A stretch of DNA of 64,000 nt. Source: an uncultured Aeromonadaceae bacterium (GTDB taxonomy: Bacteria; Pseudomonadota; Gammaproteobacteria; Enterobacterales; Aeromonadaceae). Made by a program: the position numbers and the translations under genes. Positions 19,998-31,315 of this stretch are shown in pieces; the first letter of the stretch is position 1; every line of letters starts with the position of its first letter. The stretch covers positions 1-64,000 of the forward strand of contig CAMFKP010000010.1 in NCBI GenBank assembly GCA_945957385.1. Direction: 5' to 3'. Below the pieces are notes generated by a model. The model worked only from the letters and a program-made list of their open reading frames with translations. It ran no database searches and was not told the DNA's origin.

Positions 19998-22859
19998 ATG
20001 CATGATCTTCCCCCCGTGTTACTGACGCTGGCTGAAAACCAGTGGCAGCGTTTCTTTTCTCAACTCGATGAATCCCAGCAAGCTCAGGTGCAACCGCGTG
20101 AGGCGGAGGTGCGGCGGGCGTTTGCGTTGTCGGACTTCATCGCCGAATCTGCCATCCAGACGCCAACGTTATTGCTGGACGTGCTGGCGAGCGGCGAGCT
20201 GACGCAAGCCTGCCGTTACGAGGCGTATGCTCCGGCGCTGGCGGCACAGTTGCAGGATCTCTTCGATGAAGAGGCGCTCAAGCGTCAGCTGCGCCTGTTC
20301 CGCCGGCGCCACATGCTGGTGATCGCCTGGCGTGAACTGCTGGGCCTGGCCGAGGTTGAGGAGAGCTTTATTCATCTCACCCGTCTGGCCGATACGCTGA
20401 TCGGCCAGGCCCGTGACTGGTTATATCGCCGTGCGTGCCAGGAGTGGGGCACTCCCTATGGTGAACAGGAGACACCGCAGGAGCTGGTGATTCTGGGCAT
20501 GGGCAAGCTGGGTGGCGGAGAGCTCAATTTTTCATCGGATATCGATCTGATTTTTTGCTATCCGGAAAATGGGCAAACGCGCGGTGGCCGGCGCGCCATG
20601 GAAAACCAAACCTTCTTCATTCGCCTTGGACAGCAGCTGATCAACGTCTTGCACCAGTCGACACGGGATGGGCAGGTGTTTCGTGTCGACATGCGTTTAC
20701 GCCCGTTTGGTGATGCCGGCCCGTTGGCGATCAGCTTCGCGGCGATGGAGGATTACTACCAGCACCATGGCCGGAGCTGGGAGCGCTACGCCATGGTCAA
20801 GGCGCGGGTGATCGGTGCGTCGACGGCGGCTGGCGAAGCGCTGCAGCAACTGTTGCGCCCGTTTATCTATCGTCGCTATATCGATTTCGGTGCGATCGAT
20901 GCATTGCGCAAGATGAAGTCGATGATCGAAGCCGAAGTGCGCCGCAAAGGACTCAAGGACAATATCAAGCTCGGCGCCGGGGGCATCCGCGAAGTGGAGT
21001 TCATTGCCCAGGCCTATCAGCTGATCCGCGGTGGCCGTGAGCGCAGCTTGCAAATTCGCCATCTGCCGGAGGTTCTGGCCGAACTCGGCCGTTGCGGTGC
21101 CTTGCCGCCGGCTTCGGTGGCGAGCCTGCTGGCTGACTACCGTTTCTTGCGCCGGGTGGAGAACCTGCTGCAGGAGATTGCTGATCAACAGACCCAGACC
21201 CTACCGGACACGGATCGTGACCGCAGCCGTCTGGTGGCGGCACTGGGCATGGCCAATTGGGATGCCTTCTATCAGCAGCTGTCTGCGGTGATGACGCGGG
21301 TGCGTGCCGAGTTTGTCGCCGTGGTGGGTGATGACGAGAGCGAGCAGGACGATGTTCCGCAGCTGTGGGGTGACCTGTGGTTGACGCCGTTGTCCGAAGC
21401 GGAAACGGCGCCACTGCTGGCCACGGTCTGCGCTGTGGACCAGGCCGCGATGACGGCGTTGCTGGTGCGTTTTCGCCAGGAGTGCCAGCGGCGGGCTATC
21501 GGGCCCCAGGGGCGCGAGGCGTTAAACCGCCTGATGCCCCGGTTGTTGATGTTGATCTGCCAGCAAGATGCGCCGGCGGCGTTGTTTGAGCGTATTCAGG
21601 GCTTGTTGCTGCAGATCATCACCCGCTCGGCCTACCTGCAGCTGATGGTGGAAAACCAGGGGGTGCTGAACCAGTTGCTACGCCTGTGTGCCGCCAGTGA
21701 TGTGGTGGCGCGTCAGCTGGCGCGTTATCCCATCCTGCTGGATGAATTGCTGGATCCGCAGCATCTCTATCATCCGACACCGCTGGATCAGTACCGCGAC
21801 GAACTGCGTCAGTATCTGATGCGGGTGCCGGAGGAGGATGTCGAGCAGCAGATGGAGGCGTTGCGGCAGTTCAAGCAGATCCAGCTGTTGCGCATCAGTG
21901 CGGCCGATATCGCCGGAGCGTTGCCGCTGATGAAGGTCAGCGACCACCTGACCTGGCTTGCCGAGGCGATTCTCGACGAAGTGGTCGGCCAGGCCTGGGG
22001 CCAGCTGACCGAACGCTATGGGGTACCGCCAGAGACGGTACGCAGCGGTGAGCGCGGTTTCTGTGTCATCGCCTATGGCAAGCTGGGCGGCATCGAGCTG
22101 GGTTATGGTTCGGATTTGGATCTGGTGTTCCTGCATGGCGGCGATCCTGCGGGGATGACCAATGGCGACAAGCCGATCGACGTGCGCCAGTTCTATGTTC
22201 GGCTGGCACAGCGCATCCTGCATCTGTTCAGCACGCGGACACCGTCAGGCATTCTGTATGAAGTGGATATGCGGCTGCGACCGTCAGGCGATTCCGGCTT
22301 GCTGGTGTCGTCGCTGCATGCCTATGAACACTATTTGCGCCACGAGGCCTGGACTTGGGAGCATCAGGCTCTAGTGCGGGCGCGGGCTGTCGTCGGCGAG
22401 CCGGCGCTGGTTGCGGAGTTTGATCGCATTCGGCGCGAGGTGCTGGCATCGCCGCGTGATATCGCGACGTTGCGCCAGCAGGTGGTCGACATGCGCGACA
22501 AGATGCGAGCCCACCTGTTGCGTGGCGGTGACTGCGAGTACGACCTCAAGCAAGGGGTGGGGGGCATGACCGACATCGAATTTATTGCCCAGTATCTGGT
22601 GCTGGCCCATGCCCAGTCTGAACCTCAGGTGATGACGCGCTGGAGTGACAATGTGCGGATTTTCGACGCCTGTGTGGCGGTCGGGTTGCTGGATGAGGCA
22701 CAGGCCCGACAACTCAAGGCCGCCTATCTGGCGATCCGCGATCTGGCACATCGCTGCACCCTGTCCGGCCGCAGCCGGATTGTGGCCGACAGTGAGCTGG
22801 TGGCCGAACGCAGCTGGGTTGCGGCGCTGTGGCAGCAGCTATTGCTCGCACCGTGCTGA
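19998..22859 (+). CDS. glnE: Bifunctional glutamine synthetase adenylyltransferase/adenylyl-removing enzyme
   Basis: 953 aa; duplicated nucleotidyltransferase GMGKLGGGELNFSSDIDLIF and YGKLGGIELGYGSDLDLVFLH. Confidence 0.97.
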   Translation: MHDLPPVLLTLAENQWQRFFSQLDESQQAQVQPREAEVRRAFALSDFIAESAIQTPTLLLDVLASGELTQACRYEAYAPALAAQLQDLFDEEALKRQLRLFRRRHMLVIAWRELLGLAEVEESFIHLTRLADTLIGQARDWLYRRACQEWGTPYGEQETPQELVILGMGKLGGGELNFSSDIDLIFCYPENGQTRGGRRAMENQTFFIRLGQQLINVLHQSTRDGQVFRVDMRLRPFGDAGPLAISFAAMEDYYQHHGRSWERYAMVKARVIGASTAAGEALQQLLRPFIYRRYIDFGAIDALRKMKSMIEAEVRRKGLKDNIKLGAGGIREVEFIAQAYQLIRGGRERSLQIRHLPEVLAELGRCGALPPASVASLLADYRFLRRVENLLQEIADQQTQTLPDTDRDRSRLVAALGMANWDAFYQQLSAVMTRVRAEFVAVVGDDESEQDDVPQLWGDLWLTPLSEAETAPLLATVCAVDQAAMTALLVRFRQECQRRAIGPQGREALNRLMPRLLMLICQQDAPAALFERIQGLLLQIITRSAYLQLMVENQGVLNQLLRLCAASDVVARQLARYPILLDELLDPQHLYHPTPLDQYRDELRQYLMRVPEEDVEQQMEALRQFKQIQLLRISAADIAGALPLMKVSDHLTWLAEAILDEVVGQAWGQLTERYGVPPETVRSGERGFCVIAYGKLGGIELGYGSDLDLVFLHGGDPAGMTNGDKPIDVRQFYVRLAQRILHLFSTRTPSGILYEVDMRLRPSGDSGLLVSSLHAYEHYLRHEAWTWEHQALVRARAVVGEPALVAEFDRIRREVLASPRDIATLRQQVVDMRDKMRAHLLRGGDCEYDLKQGVGGMTDIEFIAQYLVLAHAQSEPQVMTRWSDNVRIFDACVAVGLLDEAQARQLKAAYLAIRDLAHRCTLSGRSRIVADSELVAERSWVAALWQQLLLAPC

Positions 22860-22882
22860 ACTACTCCACATGTGGAGTTGAA

Positions 22883-22919
22883 AACGGCAAGGGCGGGTCA
22901 TTGACCCGCCCTTGCCGTT
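22883..22919. terminator. Perfect 18-bp-arm hairpin between convergent glnE and dsbD
   Basis: AACGGCAAGGGCGGGTCA-t-TGACCCGCCCTTGCCGTT. Confidence 0.65.
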
Positions 22920-22938
22920 CTGCGCTGGCCCTATCGAG

Positions 22939-24738
22939 CTAGCACGATTCGTGGTTGTCGCAGCGTGGCAGCGCGTCCAAAAAGGCATCGGCGGGCAGAA
23001 AACCATCAATGCGGCCTGTGGTCTGAACGCCATCGAAAAACAGGATGGCGGGCAGGCCAGGCACCTGTAGCCGTTGCAACAGTGTTTGTTGCGCTTCCCC
23101 CGGGGCCGAGACGTCGGCACGCAACAGACGGTAGCCGGCGAGCGACTGTCGCACCCGTTCGTCACTGAAGGTCTCGCGTTCAAACTGATGACAGGCGGTG
23201 CACCAGTCGGCATAGAGATCCACCATGACCGGCTGTCCCAATCGTTGCGCCTCATCCAGCTGTTGTTGCAGCTGACTCCAGTTGGTGATGGGTTCAAACG
23301 GCAGTGACCGGATCTGGGCGGGCCACAGTTGCCAGCTCAGCATGCCGGCCAGCAGGGGCGCCAGCGCGAGCGTGGCGATGCGCCAACGCGGGGTTGGCAG
23401 ACAATACAATGCGATAAACAACAGCAGGGCCAGCAGCCACACCCCCCAGATCAGCGGCGGTAACCAGACCGGAAGCAGACGGGAGATCAACACCACAGGC
23501 GCCGCCAGCAGCACGAAGCCGAACAGCTGGCGTACCCGCACCATCCACAGGCCGCGTCGCGGTAGCCAGCGATTGCCGACGCTACCGAGCAACAGCAATG
23601 GCAGGCCCATGCCCATGGCCAGCGCGTAGAGCAGCACAGCCCCCTGCTGCCAGTTTCCGCTCTGGGCGACATACAGCAAGGCACCGGAGAGCGGAGCCGT
23701 GGTACATGGCGAGCAGACCAGTGCCGACAGCGCGCCCATCATAAAGACGCCGGGTAGCGATCCCCCTTGCTGACGACCGGCCAGGGTTTGCAGACGGGTC
23801 TGGAGTGCCGCAGGCAGTTGCAGTTCAAACAGGCCGAACATCGGCAATGCCAGCAGTAAAAACAGGGCGCTGAAGCTAAGCAGCACCGCAGGTTGTTGCA
23901 TCCAGGCCTGCAGCGAGGCACCCAGTGCGGCGACGGCCAGGCCAAACAGGGTGTAGGTCAGCGCCATCCCCTGGACATAAGCCAGCGACAAGCTGACGGC
24001 GCGCGCCGTAGTGAGGCCTCCGCGGCCGAGAATGATGGCGCTGAGGATCGGATACATCGGCAGCACACAGGGGGTAAAGGCCAGGCCGAGCCCCAACAGC
24101 AAAAACAGTGCCGCATTGCGCCATCCGCCCTGGGTCGCCTGCGAGAGAAAACTGGCGCCGGCCGCCGCTGGCGCCGGGTCGGGCTTGAGCGCGCTGTTCG
24201 GCGTCGCGGTTGGTGTTCTGGTGGCTTGAGTTTCGCTCTGGTGGCTCGCCCCGACCAGCGTGACGCTGGTCTCCCGCGGCGGGTAACACATGCCGGTGGT
24301 GCAGCCCTGATAATGCAGCGTCAGCCGTTGGCCTGTGGTCTGCGGGGGCAGGGGAAGATCAAACTGCACGCGATCGGTGTAGACCTCGGTGGTGCCGAAA
24401 AACTCATCGTCATGAGGCTGTCCGGGGGGCAGTGTTATCTGGGGGAGGGTCCCGGAGTCCAGGCGCCAGCTGAGCTTGTCGCGATACAAGTAATAACCGG
24501 GGGCGATGTCGATGGTGACACTCACCCGCTGCGAATAGGCGTCGAGCTGGACGGCAAAGGCCTGCTCGGCGGGCAGGAAGCGTGGATTCGGCTGTGTCGT
24601 CGTTTGGGCCACACCCAACTGGTCGAGGAGGGCGTCGGCAGCGTTGGCGGGTAGCGCCGACGCCATCCACAACACAGACAGTAACAGGGCGCTGGCATAC
24701 CGTACCAGCGCCAGCGTATTAATGGACCTCGGAAACAT
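22939..24738 (-). CDS. dsbD: Thiol:disulfide interchange protein DsbD
   Basis: Signal peptide, N-domain CTTGMCYPP, TM domain CVLPMYPI, C-terminal thioredoxin DLYADWCTACHQFE. Confidence 0.96.
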   Translation of the reverse strand: MFPRSINTLALVRYASALLLSVLWMASALPANAADALLDQLGVAQTTTQPNPRFLPAEQAFAVQLDAYSQRVSVTIDIAPGYYLYRDKLSWRLDSGTLPQITLPPGQPHDDEFFGTTEVYTDRVQFDLPLPPQTTGQRLTLHYQGCTTGMCYPPRETSVTLVGASHQSETQATRTPTATPNSALKPDPAPAAAGASFLSQATQGGWRNAALFLLLGLGLAFTPCVLPMYPILSAIILGRGGLTTARAVSLSLAYVQGMALTYTLFGLAVAALGASLQAWMQQPAVLLSFSALFLLLALPMFGLFELQLPAALQTRLQTLAGRQQGGSLPGVFMMGALSALVCSPCTTAPLSGALLYVAQSGNWQQGAVLLYALAMGMGLPLLLLGSVGNRWLPRRGLWMVRVRQLFGFVLLAAPVVLISRLLPVWLPPLIWGVWLLALLLFIALYCLPTPRWRIATLALAPLLAGMLSWQLWPAQIRSLPFEPITNWSQLQQQLDEAQRLGQPVMVDLYADWCTACHQFERETFSDERVRQSLAGYRLLRADVSAPGEAQQTLLQRLQVPGLPAILFFDGVQTTGRIDGFLPADAFLDALPRCDNHESC

Positions 24739-25051
24739 CGGTTACCTCTTGTAGCCAGGCCAGGTAATCGTCGTCGATATCGGCAACGGGCAGGGCCACA
24801 ATCTCTGGAATTTCATAAGGATGATGCTGGCGAATGAAGCGGCGCAGCGGCGCAAACAGGCTGGCACGAGTTTTAATCACCATCTGGCACTCCTGACTCT
24901 CCTCTACCTTGCCTTGCCACAGATAGATAGAACGGACATCCGGGGTCAGATTCACACACGCCGCCAACCGGTTTTCGATCAGCTGACGGGCCAACAGCGT
25001 GGCCACGCCCTCATTCGGGCTGGTGCACAGCACCAGGATTGCATCGTGCAT
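24719..25051 (-). CDS. cutA: Divalent-cation tolerance protein CutA
   Basis: LIENRLAACVNLTPDVRSIYLWQGKVEESQECQMVIKT; overlaps dsbD start by 20 nt. Confidence 0.95.
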   Translation of the reverse strand: MHDAILVLCTSPNEGVATLLARQLIENRLAACVNLTPDVRSIYLWQGKVEESQECQMVIKTRASLFAPLRRFIRQHHPYEIPEIVALPVADIDDDYLAWLQEVTDVSEVH

Positions 25052-25151
25052 AACGGGTCTCCAGTGAGGAACACTGGGATGCCACTATAGCCAACCCGGA
25101 TGACAAAATCACGGCAGTCAGTCCGCCGCGCGGCACGCATTACGCCGGGGT

Positions 25152-26636
25152 TTATGCTTGGCGGAAACGCCGGGCCTTGTACGCCGGGTGTTTCATGTTC
25201 TCCACCGAGAAGACCTCATCCAGTTGTTCGGCGCTCATCAGCCCCAGCTCCAGCACCACATCGCGCACACTGCGGCCGGTCGCCGCACAGATTTTACCGA
25301 CGCGATCGCCGGCTTGATGACCGATGAAAGGGTCGAGCAGCGTGACAATGCCGATCGAGGCGAACACATAGGCCTCGCAGACGGCCGCATTGGCGGTAAT
25401 GCCCCGCACGCACTTCTCCTCCAGGGTGCCGCAGGCCTGCTGCAACAGCTGCAAACTCTCGAACAGCGACTCGGCAATGACCGGCTCCATGACATTGAGT
25501 TGCAACTGGCCGGCTTCGGCGGCGAGCGTGATGGTGACGTCATTGCCGACCACCTTGAAGCAGACCTGGTTGACCACCTCCGGAATCACCGGATTGACCT
25601 TGGCCGGCATGATCGATGATCCCGCCTGGCGCTGTGGCAGATTGATTTCGTTGAAACCGGCGCGGGGACCGGAGCTGAGCAGCCGCAGATCGTTACAGAT
25701 TTTCGAGAGTTTCACCGCCAGCCGTTTCAGCGCGCCATGCAGCATCACATAGGCCCCGCAATCCGAAGTTGCCTCTATCAAATCTTCGGCGGCGACAAAT
25801 GGATGGCCGGTGATGGCGGCCAGATGCTGGATGGCCAGCGCCGAGTACTCTGCCGGTGTGTTCAGGCCGGTGCCGATGGCGGTGGCCCCGAGATTGACCT
25901 CCAGCAGCAGAGCCTGGGCGCGACGAATGCTCTTTACCTCTTCGCGCAGCGTCACGGCAAAGGCATGGAACTCCTGTCCCAGCGTCATCGGCACCGCGTC
26001 CTGCAGCTGGGTGCGCCCCATTTTCAGGATGTTGTCGAACTGCCGGGCTTTGTCATCGAAGGCGTCGATCAGGTTCTGCAGCACCGGCAACAGCTGGGCG
26101 GTGGTGTCGTACAGGGCGACTCGCAGGCCGGTCGGGTAGGCATCATTGGTCGACTGGCATTTATTGACATGGTCATTCGGGTGCAGGTGCTGGTAGTCGC
26201 CTTTGGCATGTCCGAGTTGTTCGAGGGCGATATTGGCCAGCACTTCGTTGGTATTCATGTTGACCGAGGTGCCGGCGCCCCCCTGAAACAGATCGACCGG
26301 GAACTGATCCAGGCCGATACCGCGGCTGAGCAGGGTGTCGCATGCCTGCACTATGCTGGCGGCGATGTCGGCCGCTAGCGTGCCCAACTCGCCGTTGGCC
26401 AGGGCGGCCGCCTTCTTGGTCAGCACCATGCCGCGGATCAGCGCCGGTATCTGGCTGATGCAGCGACCACTGATCTGGAAATTCTCGATGGCGCGCAATG
26501 TATGAATGCCGTAATAGCAGTCGGCCGGCACCGGCAGGGTGCCAAGCAGGTCTTCTTCCAGGCGGTAGTGTTGCGGATCGAGCAGTGTGTTCAGCACCGG
26601 GGTATCGGCTTGGCTAAGGACGTCAGACTCATGCAT
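25152..26636 (-). CDS. aspA: Aspartate ammonia-lyase
   Basis: 494 aa; fumarase/aspartase signature [11 protein letters not shown]. Confidence 0.95.
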   Translation of the reverse strand: MHESDVLSQADTPVLNTLLDPQHYRLEEDLLGTLPVPADCYYGIHTLRAIENFQISGRCISQIPALIRGMVLTKKAAALANGELGTLAADIAASIVQACDTLLSRGIGLDQFPVDLFQGGAGTSVNMNTNEVLANIALEQLGHAKGDYQHLHPNDHVNKCQSTNDAYPTGLRVALYDTTAQLLPVLQNLIDAFDDKARQFDNILKMGRTQLQDAVPMTLGQEFHAFAVTLREEVKSIRRAQALLLEVNLGATAIGTGLNTPAEYSALAIQHLAAITGHPFVAAEDLIEATSDCGAYVMLHGALKRLAVKLSKICNDLRLLSSGPRAGFNEINLPQRQAGSSIMPAKVNPVIPEVVNQVCFKVVGNDVTITLAAEAGQLQLNVMEPVIAESLFESLQLLQQACGTLEEKCVRGITANAAVCEAYVFASIGIVTLLDPFIGHQAGDRVGKICAATGRSVRDVVLELGLMSAEQLDEVFSVENMKHPAYKARRFRQA

Positions 26637-26830
26637 GGGACACCTCGACGACAGCCCCGCTCAGCGTGACGTTCCGCTGTCCGTGTTCCCTGATCAGAAC
26701 GGGGTTAATCGCAGTGTAGTACGCTGGAGATCCGCTGCCTGCGAAGCCGATCAAGTTGCCAACAAATCAGGTATCCAATATGAATCATTGCCAAACTGGC
26801 GTGGCTAAGGACAAAAAAACGGCACCGCGA

Positions 26831-26858
26831 CTTGAAATCCGGCATCCAGCCCCCATCT
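26831..26858 (+). promoter_or_regulatory. Predicted sigma-32 heat-shock promoter of fxsA
   Basis: CTTGAAA - 13 nt - CCCCATCT, full match to the recalled sigma-32 consensus (CTTGAAA / CCCCATNT). Confidence 0.8.
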
Positions 26859-26904
26859 ATAACCGGTCAGCGGGCCGTTTACCCGCACTCACTACGAGGT
26901 GAAC

Positions 26905-27408
26905 ATGGGTAAAGTGCTGCTGGGCCTGGTAGGCCTGTTCTTTGTCGAAATCTGGGTGCTGATCAAGGTCGGCTCGGCGATTGGTGCTGTGACAACGCTG
27001 GTGCTGATGGTGGTGGCTGCGGTGCTGGGCGCACAGCTGGTGCGTTCACAGGGCATCATGGCGCTGCTGAAGCTGCAACCTCGGCTGCAGGCCGGTGAAG
27101 TCTCGCCGACCGAGTTATTGCAGGGCATCTGGTTGCCGGTGGCCGGCTTCCTGTTCATCTTCCCGGGATTCATCAGCGATGTGCTCGGCCTGCTGCTGTT
27201 GCAGCCGGCGGTACGCAAGGCGCTGACCGGACTGGTGCTGGCGCGGGGTGTGCGGCTGTTTGCCAATCTGCCCACCGGCGCCCGCCCGACCGACAGTGCG
27301 CCGCCGTTTGAGCGCGTGACGCCGGATCAGCCCGATCAGCCGTTTGGCGGTGAGCGTCCCGGCGGCACCACCATTGATGGCGAGTACGAACGCAAGGACA
27401 AAGAGTAG
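26905..27408 (+). CDS. fxsA: FxsA family membrane protein
   Basis: MGKVLLGLVGLFFVEIWVLIKVGSAIGAVTTLVLMVVAAVLGAQLVRSQG; upstream of groESL. Confidence 0.9.
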   Translation: MGKVLLGLVGLFFVEIWVLIKVGSAIGAVTTLVLMVVAAVLGAQLVRSQGIMALLKLQPRLQAGEVSPTELLQGIWLPVAGFLFIFPGFISDVLGLLLLQPAVRKALTGLVLARGVRLFANLPTGARPTDSAPPFERVTPDQPDQPFGGERPGGTTIDGEYERKDKE

Positions 27409-27441
27409 GCGTCATCCGGTAAATTTTTTTCGCGATGCCCC

Positions 27442-27469
27442 CTTGAAGCCGGGAAAAGTGACCCCAGAT
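27442..27469 (+). promoter_or_regulatory. Predicted sigma-32 promoter of groESL
   Basis: CTTGAA - 14 nt - CCCCAGAT upstream of groES. Confidence 0.75.
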
Positions 27470-27547
27470 CGGGTGGCGTCCCTGAATATCGAATTCGGCC
27501 ATAGATGGCCGTTGTTAAGGTAACAACACTCATTAGGAGAGTTATCG

Positions 27548-27841
27548 ATGAAAATCCGTCCATTACATGACCGCGTCATCATCAAGCGCACTGAAGTCGA
27601 AGCCAAGTCTGCCGGCGGCATCGTCCTGACTGGCTCTGCCGCCCAGAAGTCCACCCGTGGTGAAGTTCTGGCAGTGGGTACGGGTCGTATCCTGGACAAT
27701 GGTGACGTCAAGCCGTTGGCGGTCAAGGTCGGTGACAAGGTGATCTTCAACGAAGGTTACAGCACCAAGACCGAGAAGCTGGATGGTCAGGAAGTGCTGA
27801 TCCTGTCCGAGACCGACATCCTGGCGATCGTCGAAGAGTAA
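27548..27841 (+). CDS. groES: Co-chaperonin GroES
   Basis: [44 protein letters not shown]. Confidence 0.98.
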   Translation: MKIRPLHDRVIIKRTEVEAKSAGGIVLTGSAAQKSTRGEVLAVGTGRILDNGDVKPLAVKVGDKVIFNEGYSTKTEKLDGQEVLILSETDILAIVEE

Positions 27842-27894
27842 TCGTCCGCGCGACGACTGTGATCTCTTAACTCTTACCTATTTAAGGATTGTGA

Positions 27895-29535
<1,641 letters not shown>

Positions 29536-29559
29536 TCAGCCTGCTCAGGCAATCACATG

Positions 29560-29588
29560 AAAAAGGCCGGTCTTGAACCGGCCTTTTT
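29560..29588 (+). terminator. Terminator of groESL
   Basis: AAAAAGGCCGG-tcttgaa-CCGGCCTTTTT. Confidence 0.9.
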
Positions 29589-29709
29589 ATTATCCGCTGT
29601 TAACTTGTGTCACGCCAGAATATGCACAAATAGGCAAAAGTGGCATGGTGGTGGTTATTTATGGCTGGCGATATTGTTAATTTTAAGGCGATATCTACAC
29701 TCCGGTCGC

Positions 29710-30672
29710 TTATATAAAGCGGAGGAGTGTTTTGCCGTTTTTATTGCTGGCTGAATGTTTTATGGCGGTTTGGAAGTTATGCATATTAAATACGTGCGAT
29801 ACCGGTGCTAGTGCCGGATTTTCGTTTAAATATTTCCACAACTGCTTTTCAATTTCCGCTAATTTTTCACTCGCGAGTTGATTTAGCCAGGCGTCAATAC
29901 CAAAGCCGCGCCAGGTTATATTTTTAAATAACATTGTCGCGGTGTGCAGGGTGAAGCTTGAATTATCCAGCAGGCCATATGATAACAAGGTGCCTAGCGG
30001 TTTAATTTGTTCTATCAGTGTCGGCGTCTGTTTGCCACCAACGGGATCCAGGATGATATCAAAATGAATATCGGCTGCGGTCAAACATTCGGCGGCCGAG
30101 GTGGCATGACTGATGGTTTGTTGCGTTTTAAGGTCTAATAACTGATAGCCACCGGTATTGCGAATTAACCCAAAGGGGTGATGTCCCTGGGCAATGGCAA
30201 TATGGGCGGATTGTCTGGCGACGACAGCATTCGCGGCCGTATATAGAATAGTGCTGTTGGGGTGTGTGACTGACATATCCAGCAGACCCCAGGCAGTCAG
30301 CGAGTTGAGCGCGAATTGGGCCGCCACTTCCGGCGCGGTATCTGGCGCGGCAATATAGGTTCTGCTGACATCAGCAAGTGCATATTTAGCCCAGGCCCCC
30401 GTTGTCCTGAAGGCAACGACATCACCAATGTTTCTGGTATTGACCTCAGCACCCAGCGCGATAATTTCACCATAGCCTTCAATGCCGGCGATTTGTGGAA
30501 AAAGCGGTTTGACTCTATATCGACCGTTGATAAATAAGAAATCAGCCGGTTGAATCGGTGCCAGTTTTACTTTGATTAATACCTGATCCGGTTTCAGGGT
30601 TGGTATCGGTTGTGTCGTTAAATGCAGAACGGAAAGCGGATCGCCGGCGTGACTAAATGTAATGCTTTGCAT
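29710..30672 (-). CDS. Zinc-type alcohol dehydrogenase/quinone oxidoreductase-like MDR protein
   Basis: MDR N-terminal fold (VLIKVKLAPIQPADFLFINGRYRVKPLFPQIAGIEGYGEIIALG). Confidence 0.82.
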   Translation of the reverse strand: MQSITFSHAGDPLSVLHLTTQPIPTLKPDQVLIKVKLAPIQPADFLFINGRYRVKPLFPQIAGIEGYGEIIALGAEVNTRNIGDVVAFRTTGAWAKYALADVSRTYIAAPDTAPEVAAQFALNSLTAWGLLDMSVTHPNSTILYTAANAVVARQSAHIAIAQGHHPFGLIRNTGGYQLLDLKTQQTISHATSAAECLTAADIHFDIILDPVGGKQTPTLIEQIKPLGTLLSYGLLDNSSFTLHTATMLFKNITWRGFGIDAWLNQLASEKLAEIEKQLWKYLNENPALAPVSHVFNMHNFQTAIKHSASNKNGKTLLRFI

Positions 30673-30701
30673 GATGGAGGACCTCGTTATGACGTCATCA
30701 C

Positions 30702-30732
30702 ACCGTACAAGTTAGAGTATGCTCTAAGTCAA
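30702..30732 (-). promoter_or_regulatory. MerR-type promoter/operator of the MDR gene
   Basis: Minus strand TTGACT (-35, 30727-30732), 19-nt spacer, TACGGT (-10, 30702-30707), palindrome TTAGAGCATACTCTAA at 30712-30727. Confidence 0.75.
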
Positions 30733-31095
30733 GGGTTTTAATTTATCGCATTTCTTCATTTTGGCTTCGAGGGTGGATAAATGAGATTGCTCTGTCTTGA
30801 TACGCTCATTCAAGGCGTCACGGTGTGTTTCAAGAATAGCGCGTCGTTGTTGATATGATGCTGGCCCGGCAGCCTGTAGTGCCCGATATTGTTTAATTTG
30901 TTCCAGCGTCATGCCAATGGATTTTAATTCGGTAATGAATAATACCCACTCAATATCTTCCTGGGTATAAATTCTGCGGCCAGCGTGATTGCGAGAGATA
31001 TTGGATAATAAACCTAATTTTTCGTAATAACGTAGCGTGTGAGCACTCAAATGGGTTAATTCCGAAAACTTGGCAATATTCACGCTCTGCTCCAA
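30724..31095 (-). CDS. MerR family transcriptional regulator
   Basis: MEQSVNIAKFSELTHLSAHTLRYYEKLGLLSNISRNHAGRRIYTQEDIEWVLFITELKSIGMTLEQIKQY. Confidence 0.92.
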   Translation of the reverse strand: MEQSVNIAKFSELTHLSAHTLRYYEKLGLLSNISRNHAGRRIYTQEDIEWVLFITELKSIGMTLEQIKQYRALQAAGPASYQQRRAILETHRDALNERIKTEQSHLSTLEAKMKKCDKLKPLT

Positions 31096-31315
31096 CGCTC
31101 ATCTATGGGGGCACCCGCTTACAGGTGCGCGGTGCGATGGCGGACTCGCCTGCCGCTAGGCTAGCGCAATCGCAGGTCTGGTGAAACCGTGGCGCGTGGC
31201 CACAAGGTGTTTGCTGGTACGGCCGCGTGATGGCCAGGAGGAACAAGGAGGGGCAAGGTGGGGGTCGACGGCGAGACACGCGCAGGGCGGCCGCGCGGGC
31301 GGCCGGCCCGACGGA

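Noticed and set aside
31285-31315. GC-rich palindromic stretch GGGCGGCCGCGCGGGCGGCCGGCCC
   Set aside because: Could be a terminator for the 245-aa gene but lacks a U tract; not distinctive in a GC-rich genome
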